Positions 1-9,108 are shown, numbered from the stretch's first letter. The stretch is 64,000 nucleotides of DNA from Pseudomonas sp. H3(2019) (GCF_007713465.1 NZ_VMSG01000002.1:124001-188000); one strand, 5' to 3'. Notes: generated from the letters alone by a model not told the origin. A program made the numbers and translations.

Positions 1-1
1 G

Positions 2-484
2 GCGTTCTACGGCATGTCGACCTTCGAAGGGCCGATGATGGCAATCAAAACCGTCAACGCCCTCTCCCACTACACCGACTGGACCATCGGCCACGTACAC
101 GCCGGCGCACTCGGCTGGGTGGCGATGATTACTTTCGGTTCGCTGTACCACATGATCCCGAAAGTCTTCGGTCGTGCGCAGATGCACAGCCTCGGCCTGA
201 TCAACGCGCACTTCTGGCTCGCGACCATCGGCACGGTGCTGTATATCGCCTCGATGTGGGTCAACGGCATCACCCAGGGCCTGATGTGGCGCGCCATCAA
301 CGACGACGGCACGCTGACCTATTCCTTCGTCGAAACCCTGGTGGCCAGCCATCCGGGCTTCATCGTGCGGTTCATCGGTGGTGTGTTCTTCCTCAGCGGC
401 ATGCTGCTGATGGCTTACAACACCTGGCGCACCGTGCGGGTCGCCGACCTGAAATTCGCCGAGAGCGAAGCGCAGATCGCTTGA
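2..484 (+). CDS. ccoN: cbb3-type cytochrome c oxidase subunit I (CcoN), C-terminal part
   Basis: The 5' part lies outside the window; the frame is open from base 2. The visible 160 residues are the end of the haem-copper catalytic subunit of a cbb3 terminal oxidase, an inner-membrane enzyme that reduces oxygen at low oxygen tension. The motif [17 protein letters not shown] is characteristic of CcoN and is followed by several hydrophobic helices and a short polar tail. A normal ccoNOQP operon continues directly into ccoO. Here no ccoO follows; instead there is a hairpin and a small CcoQ-like gene. This suggests an orphan CcoN isoform like the extra CcoN proteins known in P. aeruginosa. Family is certain; orphan status is inferred because the upstream side is not visible. 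Confidence 0.93.
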   Translation, partial: AFYGMSTFEGPMMAIKTVNALSHYTDWTIGHVHAGALGWVAMITFGSLYHMIPKVFGRAQMHSLGLINAHFWLATIGTVLYIASMWVNGITQGLMWRAINDDGTLTYSFVETLVASHPGFIVRFIGGVFFLSGMLLMAYNTWRTVRVADLKFAESEAQIA

Positions 485-494
485 TCCGGCCCCT

Positions 495-519
495 GACGCA
501 AGCCGCAGCGGCTTGCGTC
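495..519. other. Perfect 12-bp inverted repeat between ccoN and the ccoQ-like gene
   Basis: GACGCAAGCCGC and its exact reverse complement are separated by one base, giving a strong hairpin (real loop probably 3-5 nt) 11 bp after the ccoN stop. No T-run follows, so it looks more like an mRNA-stabilising or attenuating hairpin than a classical terminator. Confidence 0.6.
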
Positions 520-542
520 CCTCACCTCAGGGAATGTTCGTC

Positions 543-764
543 ATGATCGAAGTCATGTTGGATCTGTTGGGCGTGGCGTGCCTGTATTTTTCCGTGGAGT
601 ACTGCTTGCGGCATCAGTCGGCCGAGAGTCTGGACGACGCCAGCCTGATCCCGTTTGCCGATGACCCGGAAGTGGCACGGCGGGTGGAGCTGGCGACGGG
701 CAAGACCGTGAAAGCCGTTGCGCCTGAAGAGGCCAGGCCAGGCTGGGGAAATCTGGAGATTTGA
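543..764 (+). CDS. Small CcoQ-like membrane-anchored protein
   Basis: This 73-residue protein has one N-terminal hydrophobic segment (about residues 3-18) and a soluble acidic tail containing PFADDPEVARRV. The PFADDPE stretch resembles the tail of CcoQ, the small non-catalytic subunit of cbb3 oxidases, so a role in assembly or stability of the oxidase encoded just upstream is likely. The ATG at 543 is preferred because AGGGA ends about 9 nt upstream; an in-frame ATG at 534 is too close to that sequence. It lies 58 bp after ccoN, with a hairpin in the gap. The CcoQ assignment rests on size, topology and this short motif, so it is only probable. Confidence 0.7.
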   Translation: MIEVMLDLLGVACLYFSVEYCLRHQSAESLDDASLIPFADDPEVARRVELATGKTVKAVAPEEARPGWGNLEI

Positions 765-777
765 ACTGTTGAAATAC

Positions 778-806
778 ATCGCTCCCACGCTCTGCGTGGG
801 AACGAT
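778..806. repeat. REP-like short palindrome
   Basis: The core CCCACGC-TCT-GCGTGGG forms a hairpin in the convergent gap between the ccoQ-like gene and the next gene. The same core with one changed base recurs at 26083-26107. Elements with this core are common intergenic repeats in fluorescent pseudomonads (from memory). Confidence 0.7.
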
Positions 807-820
807 CATGACAAGGTGAC

Positions 821-1315
821 TCAACCCCGATCGCGCGGTATCAGGCTCTGCAACTGTTGCGCCAGGAAATTCGCGTCGAAGGCAAAGATGTCCGGGTCTT
901 TCAGGCCGTTGGTCTTGCGCCACTGCCAGTCAGTCGAAGGGGGCTGGCACACCAGCGACACACTGCCGTAACGCGCAGCGGTCAGACCCATGACCGCCAG
1001 TGAAATCAGCCCACCGGCGCCCATCACTTCGGGCACGATTTCCACCGGTTTGCCGGCAATCAGAATGCTCAGCTTTTCGGTCTTGAAGGTCGAACTCTCG
1101 ACCGGCACGTTCGCCCCGAACGCCACATAGGCTTCGCGGCTCACTTCCAGCAAGTGCGGGGCCTTGACCGGGGCCAGCCACTGTTCGATCTGCCCGAACA
1201 ACTCGCCTATACGCGTCGCCCACACGGCCGATTGGCTTTCAAACAGCTGTTTCTTGTGCGCTTCGCTTTCTGCGTAGTGGCGAAGCATCTCACCCAGTTG
1301 CTGTACGTCATCCAT
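821..1315 (-). CDS. Hypothetical protein, 164 aa
   Basis: I do not recognise the family. The protein is soluble, with no signal peptide or membrane segment. Its N-terminal 50 residues are predicted helical and charged (MDDVQQLGEMLRHYAESEAH), and the middle has a hydrophobic stretch around VMGAGGLISLAVMGL. The ATG at 1315 is chosen because AAAGGAA stands 8 nt upstream; a longer frame reaches 1399 but without a ribosome-binding site and with poor codon use. It is followed by the REP-like palindrome. Coding is supported by the start context and clean codon pattern; function is unknown. Confidence 0.75.
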   Translation of the reverse strand: MDDVQQLGEMLRHYAESEAHKKQLFESQSAVWATRIGELFGQIEQWLAPVKAPHLLEVSREAYVAFGANVPVESSTFKTEKLSILIAGKPVEIVPEVMGAGGLISLAVMGLTAARYGSVSLVCQPPSTDWQWRKTNGLKDPDIFAFDANFLAQQLQSLIPRDRG

Positions 1316-1509
1316 TGCGGTGTTCCTTTGGTTGAAGCAGTACTGCGGACATTGAGCATGGCAGATGCACGCTGCCGGCGTACGACTAAAACCGGGCATA
1401 CACAGCCTGCTGACACTTCAGCGCCGCGCCAAGGGTTTACTCCGCTGCCGGATCACGCGCATTGTAGGCCGCACGCAAGCTGCGCTGGCGTTCGCCCTCG
1501 GCGACTGAC

Positions 1510-2031
1510 TCAGCGCGCCTTGAGCAGACGACGCAAGCGCGCCATGCTCAGGGCATCCACCAGCACCCCATCGCGCACTGCATACTCGCGAAACAAGCCT
1601 TCTGTGTCGAAACCAAACTTGCGATACAGCCCGATCGCTGCTTCGTTATCCGCATACACCGAGAGTTCGACCCGTTGCACGTTCATCCAGTTGTCGGCAA
1701 GGTCGAGCACCGCCGCGAGCAGCCGAGAGCCAACGCCCTTGCCTTGCCACGCGACCGCCACGCCCATGCCAATGTTGGCGCAATGGCTGCGACGAATGCG
1801 CGAAACCTGCTCCAGACCGACGTTGCCAATGACCTGGCCCTGATGCAACGCCACCAGTTGCACCACCCGCTCGTTTTCCGGCGCCAGTCGCTTGCGCCAG
1901 ACTTCAGTGGACTGAAACGGCATTTGCAGCACCTGGCGGGCGACCGCCGGATCATTGTAAAGCGCGGTGATGCCCTCGATGTGGGCTTCGCTCATACGCT
2001 CAATGGTGATAACAGGATCGATGGCTGGCAT
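1510..2031 (-). CDS. GNAT-family N-acetyltransferase (YhhY/AaaT-like)
   Basis: This 173-residue single-domain protein belongs to the GNAT superfamily, which transfers acetyl groups from acetyl-CoA to amines. The acetyl-CoA-binding loop is visible as WQGKGVGSRLL (Q/RxxGxG/A type), followed by the typical NEAAIGLYRKFGF and the tail EYAVRDGVLVDALSMARL. Order and spacing resemble E. coli YhhY (AaaT), an L-amino-acid N-acetyltransferase, so a free amino acid or a similar small amine is a plausible substrate. It is divergent from a MocR-type regulator gene, an arrangement that often marks a regulator's target. Family is sure; substrate is inference. Confidence 0.88.
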   Translation of the reverse strand: MPAIDPVITIERMSEAHIEGITALYNDPAVARQVLQMPFQSTEVWRKRLAPENERVVQLVALHQGQVIGNVGLEQVSRIRRSHCANIGMGVAVAWQGKGVGSRLLAAVLDLADNWMNVQRVELSVYADNEAAIGLYRKFGFDTEGLFREYAVRDGVLVDALSMARLRRLLKAR

Positions 2032-2079
2032 GGTGATTCCTCCTTGAAAGTGGCATGGCCATCGAGTCTAAACGGATCA

Positions 2080-2091
2080 TCACCCGGGTGA
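2080..2091. promoter_or_regulatory. Perfect 12-bp palindrome in the GNAT/MocR divergent promoter region
   Basis: TCACCCGGGTGA is an exact dyad about 50 bp from the acetyltransferase start. Its position in a divergent promoter region next to a regulator gene makes it a candidate operator, but nothing ties it to a specific protein. Confidence 0.3.
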
Positions 2092-2218
2092 CGACAGCCA
2101 TAGTGCGGCGAGGCGCGAATCTGGATGCGGTGCAACTTCTTCCCGACACCGCAATACGGGTAATCTGGCGCCACGCACGTCTACCCAAAACACCAACTGC
2201 CGCAGGAGCCTCGCGGGT

Positions 2219-3652
2219 ATGGAACTTCATGTTGTGATCAACGGCCGCAAGGACCTCGCAGGTCAGCTGTATCAGCAACTGCGCAGCGCCATCGAGTCGG
2301 GTCGCCTGGCCGCCGGGACACAGCTACCGCCGAGCCGCTTGCTCGCCGAACAATTGGGTATCTCACGCAAGACCATTTCCGACACCTACGCGCAGTTGAC
2401 CTACGAGAACTTCCTCACCGGGAGGATCGGCAAAGGTACCTACGTCAATGCCCGTCCCTCGACTATCGTCCACAAACAGAGCCATTCCGAATTGGCGAGC
2501 GCCGACACCCTCGAGCGTTGGCGCAACATGCCGTCGTTCTTGCGCCATCCGACCCTGGAAGGTTCGCTGCGTTACGAGTTCATTGGCGGCGCCACCAGCA
2601 AGGGCCAGTTTCCTCAGGATGACTGGCGCCGCTGCACCGCCCATGCGCTGCGACAGATTGCCGGCTCCAAGGGCTTTTACAGCCAGCCGGAAGGCCTGCC
2701 GGCGCTGCGCAACGCGATTGCCCGGCATATCGCCTTTTCTCGCGGGGTCAATTGCCAGGACGACGACGTGGTGGTGTGCAACGGAGCGCAACAAGCACTG
2801 GACCTGATCTCCCGCGTACTGACCGAACCCGGCAGCCTGGTGGCCATGGAAGATCCCGGCTACCCGCCGGCCCGCCTGTTGTTCGCCTCTCACGGCGCTG
2901 AGGTAGTCGGGGTGCCCGTGGACGAGCAAGGCATTCAGGTCGAGCTGATTCCCGATGGAACCCGGCTGATCTATGTCACACCCTCGCACCAGTTCCCGCT
3001 CGGCATGCCGATGAGCCAGGCACGGCGCGAAGCCTTGCTGGCAAGGGCGCATGAGCTGGGCGCGATCATTATCGAGGACGACTATGACAGCGAGTTCCGC
3101 TACGCGGGCCGGCCCACCGACTCCCTGCAAAGCATGGATGAGCGCGGGATCGTCGCCTATGTCGGGACCTTTTCGAAAACCCTGCTGCCGGAGTTGCGCC
3201 TGGGTTACGCGATTCTGCCGCCGGCCATTCTTGAAGCGGTGATCCGCGCCAAGCAACTGACCGACCTGCACACCTCGACGCTGCCGCAATGGGCACTGGC
3301 CAAGTTCATTGCCGAAGGCTGCCTGCTAAAGCACATCCGTCGCTGCCATACGGTCTATGCCGGTCGGCGCGAGCGAATCCTCGCACGCGTCGCCGGGGAC
3401 CTGTCGCCCTGGTTCGAAGCAGTGCCAACTACTGCCGGTTTTCACATGGCCTTGCTGTGCAAAGTCGAAGTGGATGTCCCACGGGTCATCGAACTGGCGA
3501 AAAAACTCGACGTCGGCCTGTATGGCCTGGACGGCTTTTACTATCAGCAACTACCACGGGCCGGGCTGTTCATGGGCTTCGGCGCCATAGAAACCCTGGA
3601 CATCGATGTAGCCCTGGACCGTTTGCGCGATATTCTCCAGCAAGTCTGTTGA
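2219..3652 (+). CDS. MocR/PdxR-type transcriptional regulator (GntR HTH fused to aminotransferase fold)
   Basis: The 477-residue protein has a GntR-type winged helix at about residues 10-80 (LYQQLRSAIESGRLAAGTQL, then the recognition-helix region LGISRKTISDTY) and a fold-type I aminotransferase domain from about residue 100. The PLP-binding lysine is Lys320 in GTFSKTLLPELRLGY, and EDDYDSEFRY is the usual upstream motif. MocR proteins use PLP or its amino-acid adducts as effectors and commonly regulate neighbouring vitamin B6, GABA or amino-acid genes. Neighbours are a divergent acetyltransferase and a downstream monooxygenase with a dyad in its promoter. Target genes and effector are not established here. 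Confidence 0.92.
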   Translation: MELHVVINGRKDLAGQLYQQLRSAIESGRLAAGTQLPPSRLLAEQLGISRKTISDTYAQLTYENFLTGRIGKGTYVNARPSTIVHKQSHSELASADTLERWRNMPSFLRHPTLEGSLRYEFIGGATSKGQFPQDDWRRCTAHALRQIAGSKGFYSQPEGLPALRNAIARHIAFSRGVNCQDDDVVVCNGAQQALDLISRVLTEPGSLVAMEDPGYPPARLLFASHGAEVVGVPVDEQGIQVELIPDGTRLIYVTPSHQFPLGMPMSQARREALLARAHELGAIIIEDDYDSEFRYAGRPTDSLQSMDERGIVAYVGTFSKTLLPELRLGYAILPPAILEAVIRAKQLTDLHTSTLPQWALAKFIAEGCLLKHIRRCHTVYAGRRERILARVAGDLSPWFEAVPTTAGFHMALLCKVEVDVPRVIELAKKLDVGLYGLDGFYYQQLPRAGLFMGFGAIETLDIDVALDRLRDILQQVC

Positions 3653-3657
3653 GGTCT

Positions 3658-3686
3658 ATTGGTATGGCGCTTTTACTGCCAATTGG
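3658..3686. promoter_or_regulatory. Candidate operator dyad upstream of the monooxygenase gene
   Basis: ATTGG and CCAAT half-sites 16 bp apart, the second extended to the palindrome CCAATTGG, lie just after the MocR stop and about 90 bp before the next gene. It may be a regulator site, but the match is only by eye. Confidence 0.3.
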
Positions 3687-3777
3687 CTGTTGGCCGCTAC
3701 CCGACACAGGCCTATCCTGCACAAGCGTTATCCCACCATGAGCGAGCCTCGTCCGGCTTGATACAGGAGCGTGTGCG

Positions 3778-4071
3778 ATGCCCAACGAAATAATCAATAC
3801 GGTCCAGGTACGGGCCGCCGCTGGCCGCTCGGATGAACTGGGCAAGCAATTGCAGAAGATCGTCGAAACATTGCGTGAGCTCCCGGGTTGCGATTCCTAC
3901 ATGGCCGACCGCTGTCCGGAGGACGACAATCGATGGACGGTCAGTGCCCGCTGGCAGTCCGAAACCGCCATGCAATCACACTTCTACTGCCCGCAAGTTC
4001 AAGGCTTCATCAGCCTGATCGACAGCCGACTGGCCAGCAGCGTCGACTTCAACAGTTTTCCGATCGTTTAA
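3778..4071 (+). CDS. Small ABM/YgiN-type monooxygenase-like protein
   Basis: This 97-residue protein has the ferredoxin-like fold pattern of the antibiotic biosynthesis monooxygenase family: NTVQVRAAAGRSDELGKQLQ (strand and helix), LRELPGCDSYMADRCPED, then WTVSARWQSETAMQSHF and the closing FNSF. Such cofactor-free proteins oxidise quinol-like substrates or act as small stress proteins. AGGAG lies about 10 nt before the ATG. It follows the MocR gene by 125 bp on the same strand and ends before a strong bidirectional terminator, so it could be a target of that regulator. The substrate is unknown. Confidence 0.85.
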   Translation: MPNEIINTVQVRAAAGRSDELGKQLQKIVETLRELPGCDSYMADRCPEDDNRWTVSARWQSETAMQSHFYCPQVQGFISLIDSRLASSVDFNSFPIV

Positions 4072-4153
4072 AGCGTCAACGCCATAAACTACTGACTCCA
4101 TTGAAACGCTAAACAGCAAAAGCACCAGAACAGACAACCGGTAAACTCCAAAC

Positions 4154-4190
4154 AAAAAAAAGCCCCGCCTCTCTCGAGACGGGGCTTTTT
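4154..4190. terminator. Bidirectional rho-independent terminator
   Basis: AAGCCCCG and CGGGGCTT form a GC stem around a 12-nt loop, flanked by an A-run on one side and a T-run on the other. It can therefore stop both the monooxygenase transcript and the convergent gdhB transcript. Confidence 0.92.
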
Positions 4191-4206
4191 ATTCAGCGCC
4201 TGATAA

Positions 4207-7200
4207 TCAGGCAGCAGGCTCCAGTTCAACGATCGCAGCGGCCGTGACTGGCACCACCGCTTGACCGCTCAACGCCAGGTCCAGCAGTTCGCGGTTGGCG
4301 ACCGCGTACATGGCGTAGTCGGTGCCGCTGGCGGCACGGATGTCCACCAGCATGGCGCGCCAGCGCTCGACCATGGTCTGGTTCTGGTCCATCCACAAGG
4401 CCAGACGCGTTTCCACGTCCTGCTCGCCGCTGCCCATTTGCAGGACCGAGATGGTGATCGCCCGTTGCTGCCAGTCGATGTCATCGCGGAACGCTTCACG
4501 GGCCAGCGCTTGCCAGTTGTTTTCCACCGGCAGAGCGCTGATCTGTTGCAGGTACCAGGTCAGGTCCAGCGCACTGCCCACGGCGAAGTAGGCCTTGGCC
4601 ACGTCCGCTGCATTCTGGCCAGTCACGTCCGCCGCCTCGATGATTGGCAACAAGGTGTACAGGTGACTAGTGCCTGCAACCATGCGCGCCAGCAACTCGG
4701 GTACGCCAGCTGCAACGTAGGCCTGATAGCGGGTCTGCCAGCCTTCGCGGGTCGGGCCTTCCAGCAGCTCGTCGAGCTTGAGGCCCAGCGCTGCCAGATG
4801 TGGACCGAAGTGCGCGACGTCTCGCGCTGCGTTCTGCTCGTTGCGACGGCTGCGCAGGAACCAGCGAGTGGCACGACGGCCCAGACGCATCAGTTCATCC
4901 ATCAGCTCCAGTTGCACGTCAGCCGAAACCTGGTAATCCAGGGATTCGATCTGACGGAACCAGTGCGGGAGATGGAAGATGTCACGCACGATCACATAAG
5001 CGCCTGCCACGTTCGCCGGGCTCATGCCGGTCGACTCTTTGAGCCGCTGAACGAAGGTGATGCCCATGTGGTTGACCAGGTCGTTGGCGATCTGGGTGCT
5101 GACGATCTCACGCTTCAGACGGTGACGACGCATGGCCTCGGAGAACTTGCTCACCAGCATCGGCGGGAAAGCGGTTTCCATGTCGCGGGTCAGGTAGTCG
5201 TCGTCCGGCACCAGGGAGTTGAGCAACTGCTCCTTGAGGTCGATCTTGCTGTAGGAGATCAATACCGACAGCTCGGCACGGGTCAGGCCATGGCCTTCCG
5301 CAATGCGCTCGTTGAGTTGATCTTCCGTCGGCAGGAACTCGATGGCACGGTCCAGCTTGCCACGGCCTTCCAGGTCGTTCATCAGACGCTTGTACTCGGC
5401 AATCCGCACGTAGGCACGGCGGGCCGCCAGGGACAGGGCCTGGGTCTGCTTGTAGTTGTTGCCGAGGACCAGACCGCCGACTTCATCAGTCATGCTGCCA
5501 AGCAACTGGTTACGTTGCTTCTCGGTCATGTCGCCAGCCTGCACCACTTCGTTGAGCAGGATCTTGATGTTCACTTCGTGGTCGGAGCAGTCCACGCCAC
5601 CGGCGTTGTCGATGAAGTCGGTGTTCGAGCCGCCGCCATTGAGACCGAATTCGACACGACCCAGTTGGGTCATACCGAGGTTACCGCCCTCGCCCACGAC
5701 TTTGCAGCGCAGTTCGTTGCCGTTCACGCGCAGTGCATCGTTGGCCTTGTCGCCGACATCGGCGTGGCTTTCGCTGCTGGCTTTGACGTATGTACCGATA
5801 CCGCCGTTCCACAGCAGATCCACTGGCGCCTTGAGCAAGGCGTTCAGCAGTTCGGTCGGGGTCAGCTTGTCGGCCTGAATGTCGAAGCGCTCTTTCATCT
5901 GCGGGGAAATCGCGATGCTTTTCGCGCTACGGGAGAAGATCCCGCCGCCTTCGGACATGATGCTGGTGTCGTAATCCGACCACGCCGAACGCGGCAGGTC
6001 AAACAGACGCTGACGCTCAGCGAAGCTATTGGCAGGCTCAGGGTTCGGGTCGATGAAAATGTGCAGGTGGTTGAACGCGGCAACCAGTTGCAGCTTGTCG
6101 GACATCAACAAGCCGTTACCGAACACGTCACCGGCCATGTCGCCGACACCGACCACAGTGATGCTGTCTTCCTGGACGTTGATGCCGCGCTCACGGAAGT
6201 GACGCTGTACGCCAACCCACGCGCCTTTGGCGGTGATGCCCATTTTCTTGTGGTCGTATCCGGCCGAGCCGCCCGACGCGAAGGCGTCACCGAGCCAGAA
6301 GCCGTAGTCGATCGCAATACCGTTGGCGATGTCGGAGAAGGTCGCAGTGCCCTTGTCCGCTGCCACCACCAGGTACGGGTCATCGTCGTCATGACGCACG
6401 ACGTTGGCCGGCGGTACCAGCGCGCCGTCTTTCAGGTTGTCGGTAATGTCCAACAGACCGGAAATGAAGATGCGGTAGCAGGCGATGCCCTCTGCTGCGA
6501 TCTCATCACGGCTGCCACCCAGTGGCAGGCGACGCGGCAGGAAGCCACCTTTGGCGCCTACCGGCACGATGACCGAGTTCTTCACTTGCTGGGCTTTTAC
6601 CAGGCCCAGGACTTCGGTACGGAAGTCTTCTTCACGGTCGGACCAGCGCAGACCACCACGAGCCACGTTGCCGAAGCGCAGGTGCACGCCTTCGACGCGT
6701 GGCGAGTAGACGAAGATTTCGAACTTCGGTACTGGCTTCGGCAGCTCTGGAATAGCGTGCGGGTTGAACTTGAAGCTGAAGTAGGACTTGTTCTGACCGT
6801 TGGCGTCGGTCTGGTAGAAGTTGGTCCGCAGGGTTGCCTTGATCAGGTCCAGGTAGCGACGCAGGATGCGGTCTTCGTTTAACACCTGAACGTCGTCCAG
6901 AGCGCTCAGAATCGCTTGTTCCAGGCGCAGTTGCTTGTCGTCGAGGTCGTCGCTGGTCAGCTTGCGCGCCAGGTAGAAACGGGTCTTGAACAACCGGGTC
7001 AATTCGCGAGCGATATCGGTGTGGTTGTTCAGGGTGCTGGCGATATAGCCCAGGTCGAAGCCCAGACGGATCTGCTTCAGGTAACGGGCGTAAGCGCGCA
7101 GCAGCGCAACGTCGCGCCATGGCAGGCCGGCGGTCAGTACCAGACGGTTGAACGCATCGTTTTCGGCGTCGCCGCGAACGATATGGACGAACGCGTCCTG

Positions 7201-9108
7201 CAGCGTGTCGTTGAGCTGCTGGATATCGAGTTCCAGGCCTTCAGCAGCGGTGAACGCGAAGTCGTGAATCCAGAACTCGCGACCGTTGCTGTGACGCAGG
7301 CGATACGGGAACTCGCCCAGCACGCGCAGGCCGAGGTTTTCCAGAATCGGCAAGACGTCGGACAGCGCCAGCGGGGTATCGGCGTGGTACAGCTTGCAGT
7401 GCAGCTCGCGCTGACCGGACACCTGACCCAGCGGCTGATAGAAGCTCATGACCAGCGGATTTTTTTCGCTCAGGCTCAGCAGGTGCTGCATGTCGACCAC
7501 AGCCGAATGCGCGGCGAAACGCTCGCGGTAGCCGGCCGGGAAGCCTTTCGGGAAGTCGGACAGCACATTGGTGCCCTGGGCTTCGCCGAAGCTTTCCACG
7601 ACCAGGCTTGCGTAGTCGTCCTGCCAGCTGCGGCAGGCCTGAACCACTTCTTTTTCCAGCAGCAGTGGGTCGATGTCCAGACGATTCTTCGGGTCGACCC
7701 GCAGAATCAGTTGTACACGGGCCAGCACGGACTCGGAGAAGAAGGTCCAGAATTCGCAATCGCTGGCTTTCAGGCGATCCATCAGCACTTGCTGGATCTT
7801 CTGACGCACTTCGGTGGAATAGATGTCGCGTGGCACGTAGGCCAGGCAGTAGCAGAAGCGACCGTACGGGTCTTTGCGCAGGAACACGCGAATCTTGTTG
7901 CGTTCCTGGATCTGCACAATCGACATCACGGTGCTGAACAGCTCGTCGACCGGAGTCTGGAACAGATCGTCACGCGGCAGTACTTCGAGTACCTGGGCCA
8001 GTTCCTTGCCCAGGTGCGCCTTGGACTGGAAGCCGGAGCGCTGCTCGATGACATCGACCTTGCGACGGATGTATGGAATGACCCGCACGCTTTCGCCATA
8101 CACCGACGAGGTGTACAGGCCCATGAAACGGCATTCCTTGATGACTTTGCCGTTGGCATCGATCTGGCGGATCGACACGTAGTCAGGGTAAGCCGGACGG
8201 TGCACACGGCTTGGGTGCGCAGCCTTGGCGAACGACAGCGGCGTCGGTTCGCGCAGGTAGTTCACAGCGTAGTCTTCGATACGCAGGTCTTCGGCGGTCA
8301 GGCCGGCGCGCAGCAATCGGGTCAGGCCCAGGAACGAGCTCTGGTCGTACTCGATATGGCCGCCATCCTTGTCGTCGCGAACCACGAACTCTTCGTAACC
8401 GAGGAACGTGAAGTGGTTGCCCACCAGCCATTCGAGGAAGCCCTTGATCTCGCTCTTTTCTTCGGCGTCGACGGCAAACTTGCTCTTGTCGATGCCTTCG
8501 ATCAGTTCCTGGACCTTGGCTTTCATCGGTTCGAAATCGGCGACCGCAACGCGGACTTCACCGAGAACCTGCTCCAGTTCCTTGCTCAATACATTGAGTT
8601 CGGCGGTATGGGCGCAACGGTCGATCTCAAGGTACATCAGCGATTCTTGCAGAATGCCTTCGCCCTGGGTGCCTTTAGGCAGGATTTCCAGCAGCTCGCC
8701 CTTGGCGCCGCGACGTACGCTCAGCACCGTGGTTTGCAAGGTGTGGATGCTGTAGCCGCGACGGTTCAGCTCGGTGCGCACCGAGTCCACGAGAAATGGC
8801 AAGTCGTGGTGCAGCACTTCGACCGCCGTGTGGGTCGACTGCCAGCCGTGCCGTTCGTAATCCGGGTTGTAAACGCGCACTTGTGGTTGCGCGTGATCAA
8901 AGCGCTCAAGCAGGCGCCAGGCAGAAAGGGTGCAGCCGGCGAGGTCGGACAACCGGCGCTGGGTCAGCTCATCGAGGGAAATAATGCCGAAGAATTGTTC
9001 AGCGAACAGCGCCACTTGTGGCAGTGACTGTTCACTGATGTGCTGCGCCAGTGCCGCTTGCAGTTGTTGCTGGAAGTCGGCTTTGCTGGCTGCGGTGAAG
9101 AACGCCAT
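4207..9108 (-). CDS. gdhB: NAD-specific glutamate dehydrogenase, large (180-kDa) class
   Basis: The 1,633-residue product matches the size of the large NAD-dependent glutamate dehydrogenases (about 1,620 residues in P. aeruginosa GdhB), which deaminate glutamate to 2-oxoglutarate and ammonia in the cytoplasm during amino-acid catabolism. The first ~700 residues form the regulatory, ACT-like part. The catalytic core contains VPVGAKGGF near residue 850 and the nucleotide-binding VVGVGDMAGDVFGNG near residue 985. The ATG at 9108 is chosen over an in-frame ATG at 9156 because GGAG stands 8 nt upstream and MAFFTAASKADF is the usual start of the family. It is monocistronic, ending at a shared terminator. 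Arginine or glutamate control is known for the class but not visible here. Confidence 0.96.
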   Translation of the reverse strand: MAFFTAASKADFQQQLQAALAQHISEQSLPQVALFAEQFFGIISLDELTQRRLSDLAGCTLSAWRLLERFDHAQPQVRVYNPDYERHGWQSTHTAVEVLHHDLPFLVDSVRTELNRRGYSIHTLQTTVLSVRRGAKGELLEILPKGTQGEGILQESLMYLEIDRCAHTAELNVLSKELEQVLGEVRVAVADFEPMKAKVQELIEGIDKSKFAVDAEEKSEIKGFLEWLVGNHFTFLGYEEFVVRDDKDGGHIEYDQSSFLGLTRLLRAGLTAEDLRIEDYAVNYLREPTPLSFAKAAHPSRVHRPAYPDYVSIRQIDANGKVIKECRFMGLYTSSVYGESVRVIPYIRRKVDVIEQRSGFQSKAHLGKELAQVLEVLPRDDLFQTPVDELFSTVMSIVQIQERNKIRVFLRKDPYGRFCYCLAYVPRDIYSTEVRQKIQQVLMDRLKASDCEFWTFFSESVLARVQLILRVDPKNRLDIDPLLLEKEVVQACRSWQDDYASLVVESFGEAQGTNVLSDFPKGFPAGYRERFAAHSAVVDMQHLLSLSEKNPLVMSFYQPLGQVSGQRELHCKLYHADTPLALSDVLPILENLGLRVLGEFPYRLRHSNGREFWIHDFAFTAAEGLELDIQQLNDTLQDAFVHIVRGDAENDAFNRLVLTAGLPWRDVALLRAYARYLKQIRLGFDLGYIASTLNNHTDIARELTRLFKTRFYLARKLTSDDLDDKQLRLEQAILSALDDVQVLNEDRILRRYLDLIKATLRTNFYQTDANGQNKSYFSFKFNPHAIPELPKPVPKFEIFVYSPRVEGVHLRFGNVARGGLRWSDREEDFRTEVLGLVKAQQVKNSVIVPVGAKGGFLPRRLPLGGSRDEIAAEGIACYRIFISGLLDITDNLKDGALVPPANVVRHDDDDPYLVVAADKGTATFSDIANGIAIDYGFWLGDAFASGGSAGYDHKKMGITAKGAWVGVQRHFRERGINVQEDSITVVGVGDMAGDVFGNGLLMSDKLQLVAAFNHLHIFIDPNPEPANSFAERQRLFDLPRSAWSDYDTSIMSEGGGIFSRSAKSIAISPQMKERFDIQADKLTPTELLNALLKAPVDLLWNGGIGTYVKASSESHADVGDKANDALRVNGNELRCKVVGEGGNLGMTQLGRVEFGLNGGGSNTDFIDNAGGVDCSDHEVNIKILLNEVVQAGDMTEKQRNQLLGSMTDEVGGLVLGNNYKQTQALSLAARRAYVRIAEYKRLMNDLEGRGKLDRAIEFLPTEDQLNERIAEGHGLTRAELSVLISYSKIDLKEQLLNSLVPDDDYLTRDMETAFPPMLVSKFSEAMRRHRLKREIVSTQIANDLVNHMGITFVQRLKESTGMSPANVAGAYVIVRDIFHLPHWFRQIESLDYQVSADVQLELMDELMRLGRRATRWFLRSRRNEQNAARDVAHFGPHLAALGLKLDELLEGPTREGWQTRYQAYVAAGVPELLARMVAGTSHLYTLLPIIEAADVTGQNAADVAKAYFAVGSALDLTWYLQQISALPVENNWQALAREAFRDDIDWQQRAITISVLQMGSGEQDVETRLALWMDQNQTMVERWRAMLVDIRAASGTDYAMYAVANRELLDLALSGQAVVPVTAAAIVELEPAA

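Noticed and set aside
1154..1843. 229-codon plus-strand frame across two minus-strand genes
   Set aside because: It runs antisense through a hypothetical gene and the GNAT gene and is rich in Arg, Thr and Ser as shadows are.
4261..9027. Two very long plus-strand frames (873 and 703 codons) opposite gdhB
   Set aside because: They are exact antisense shadows of gdhB caused by its strong GC bias at third codon positions. They show no motif or start signal.
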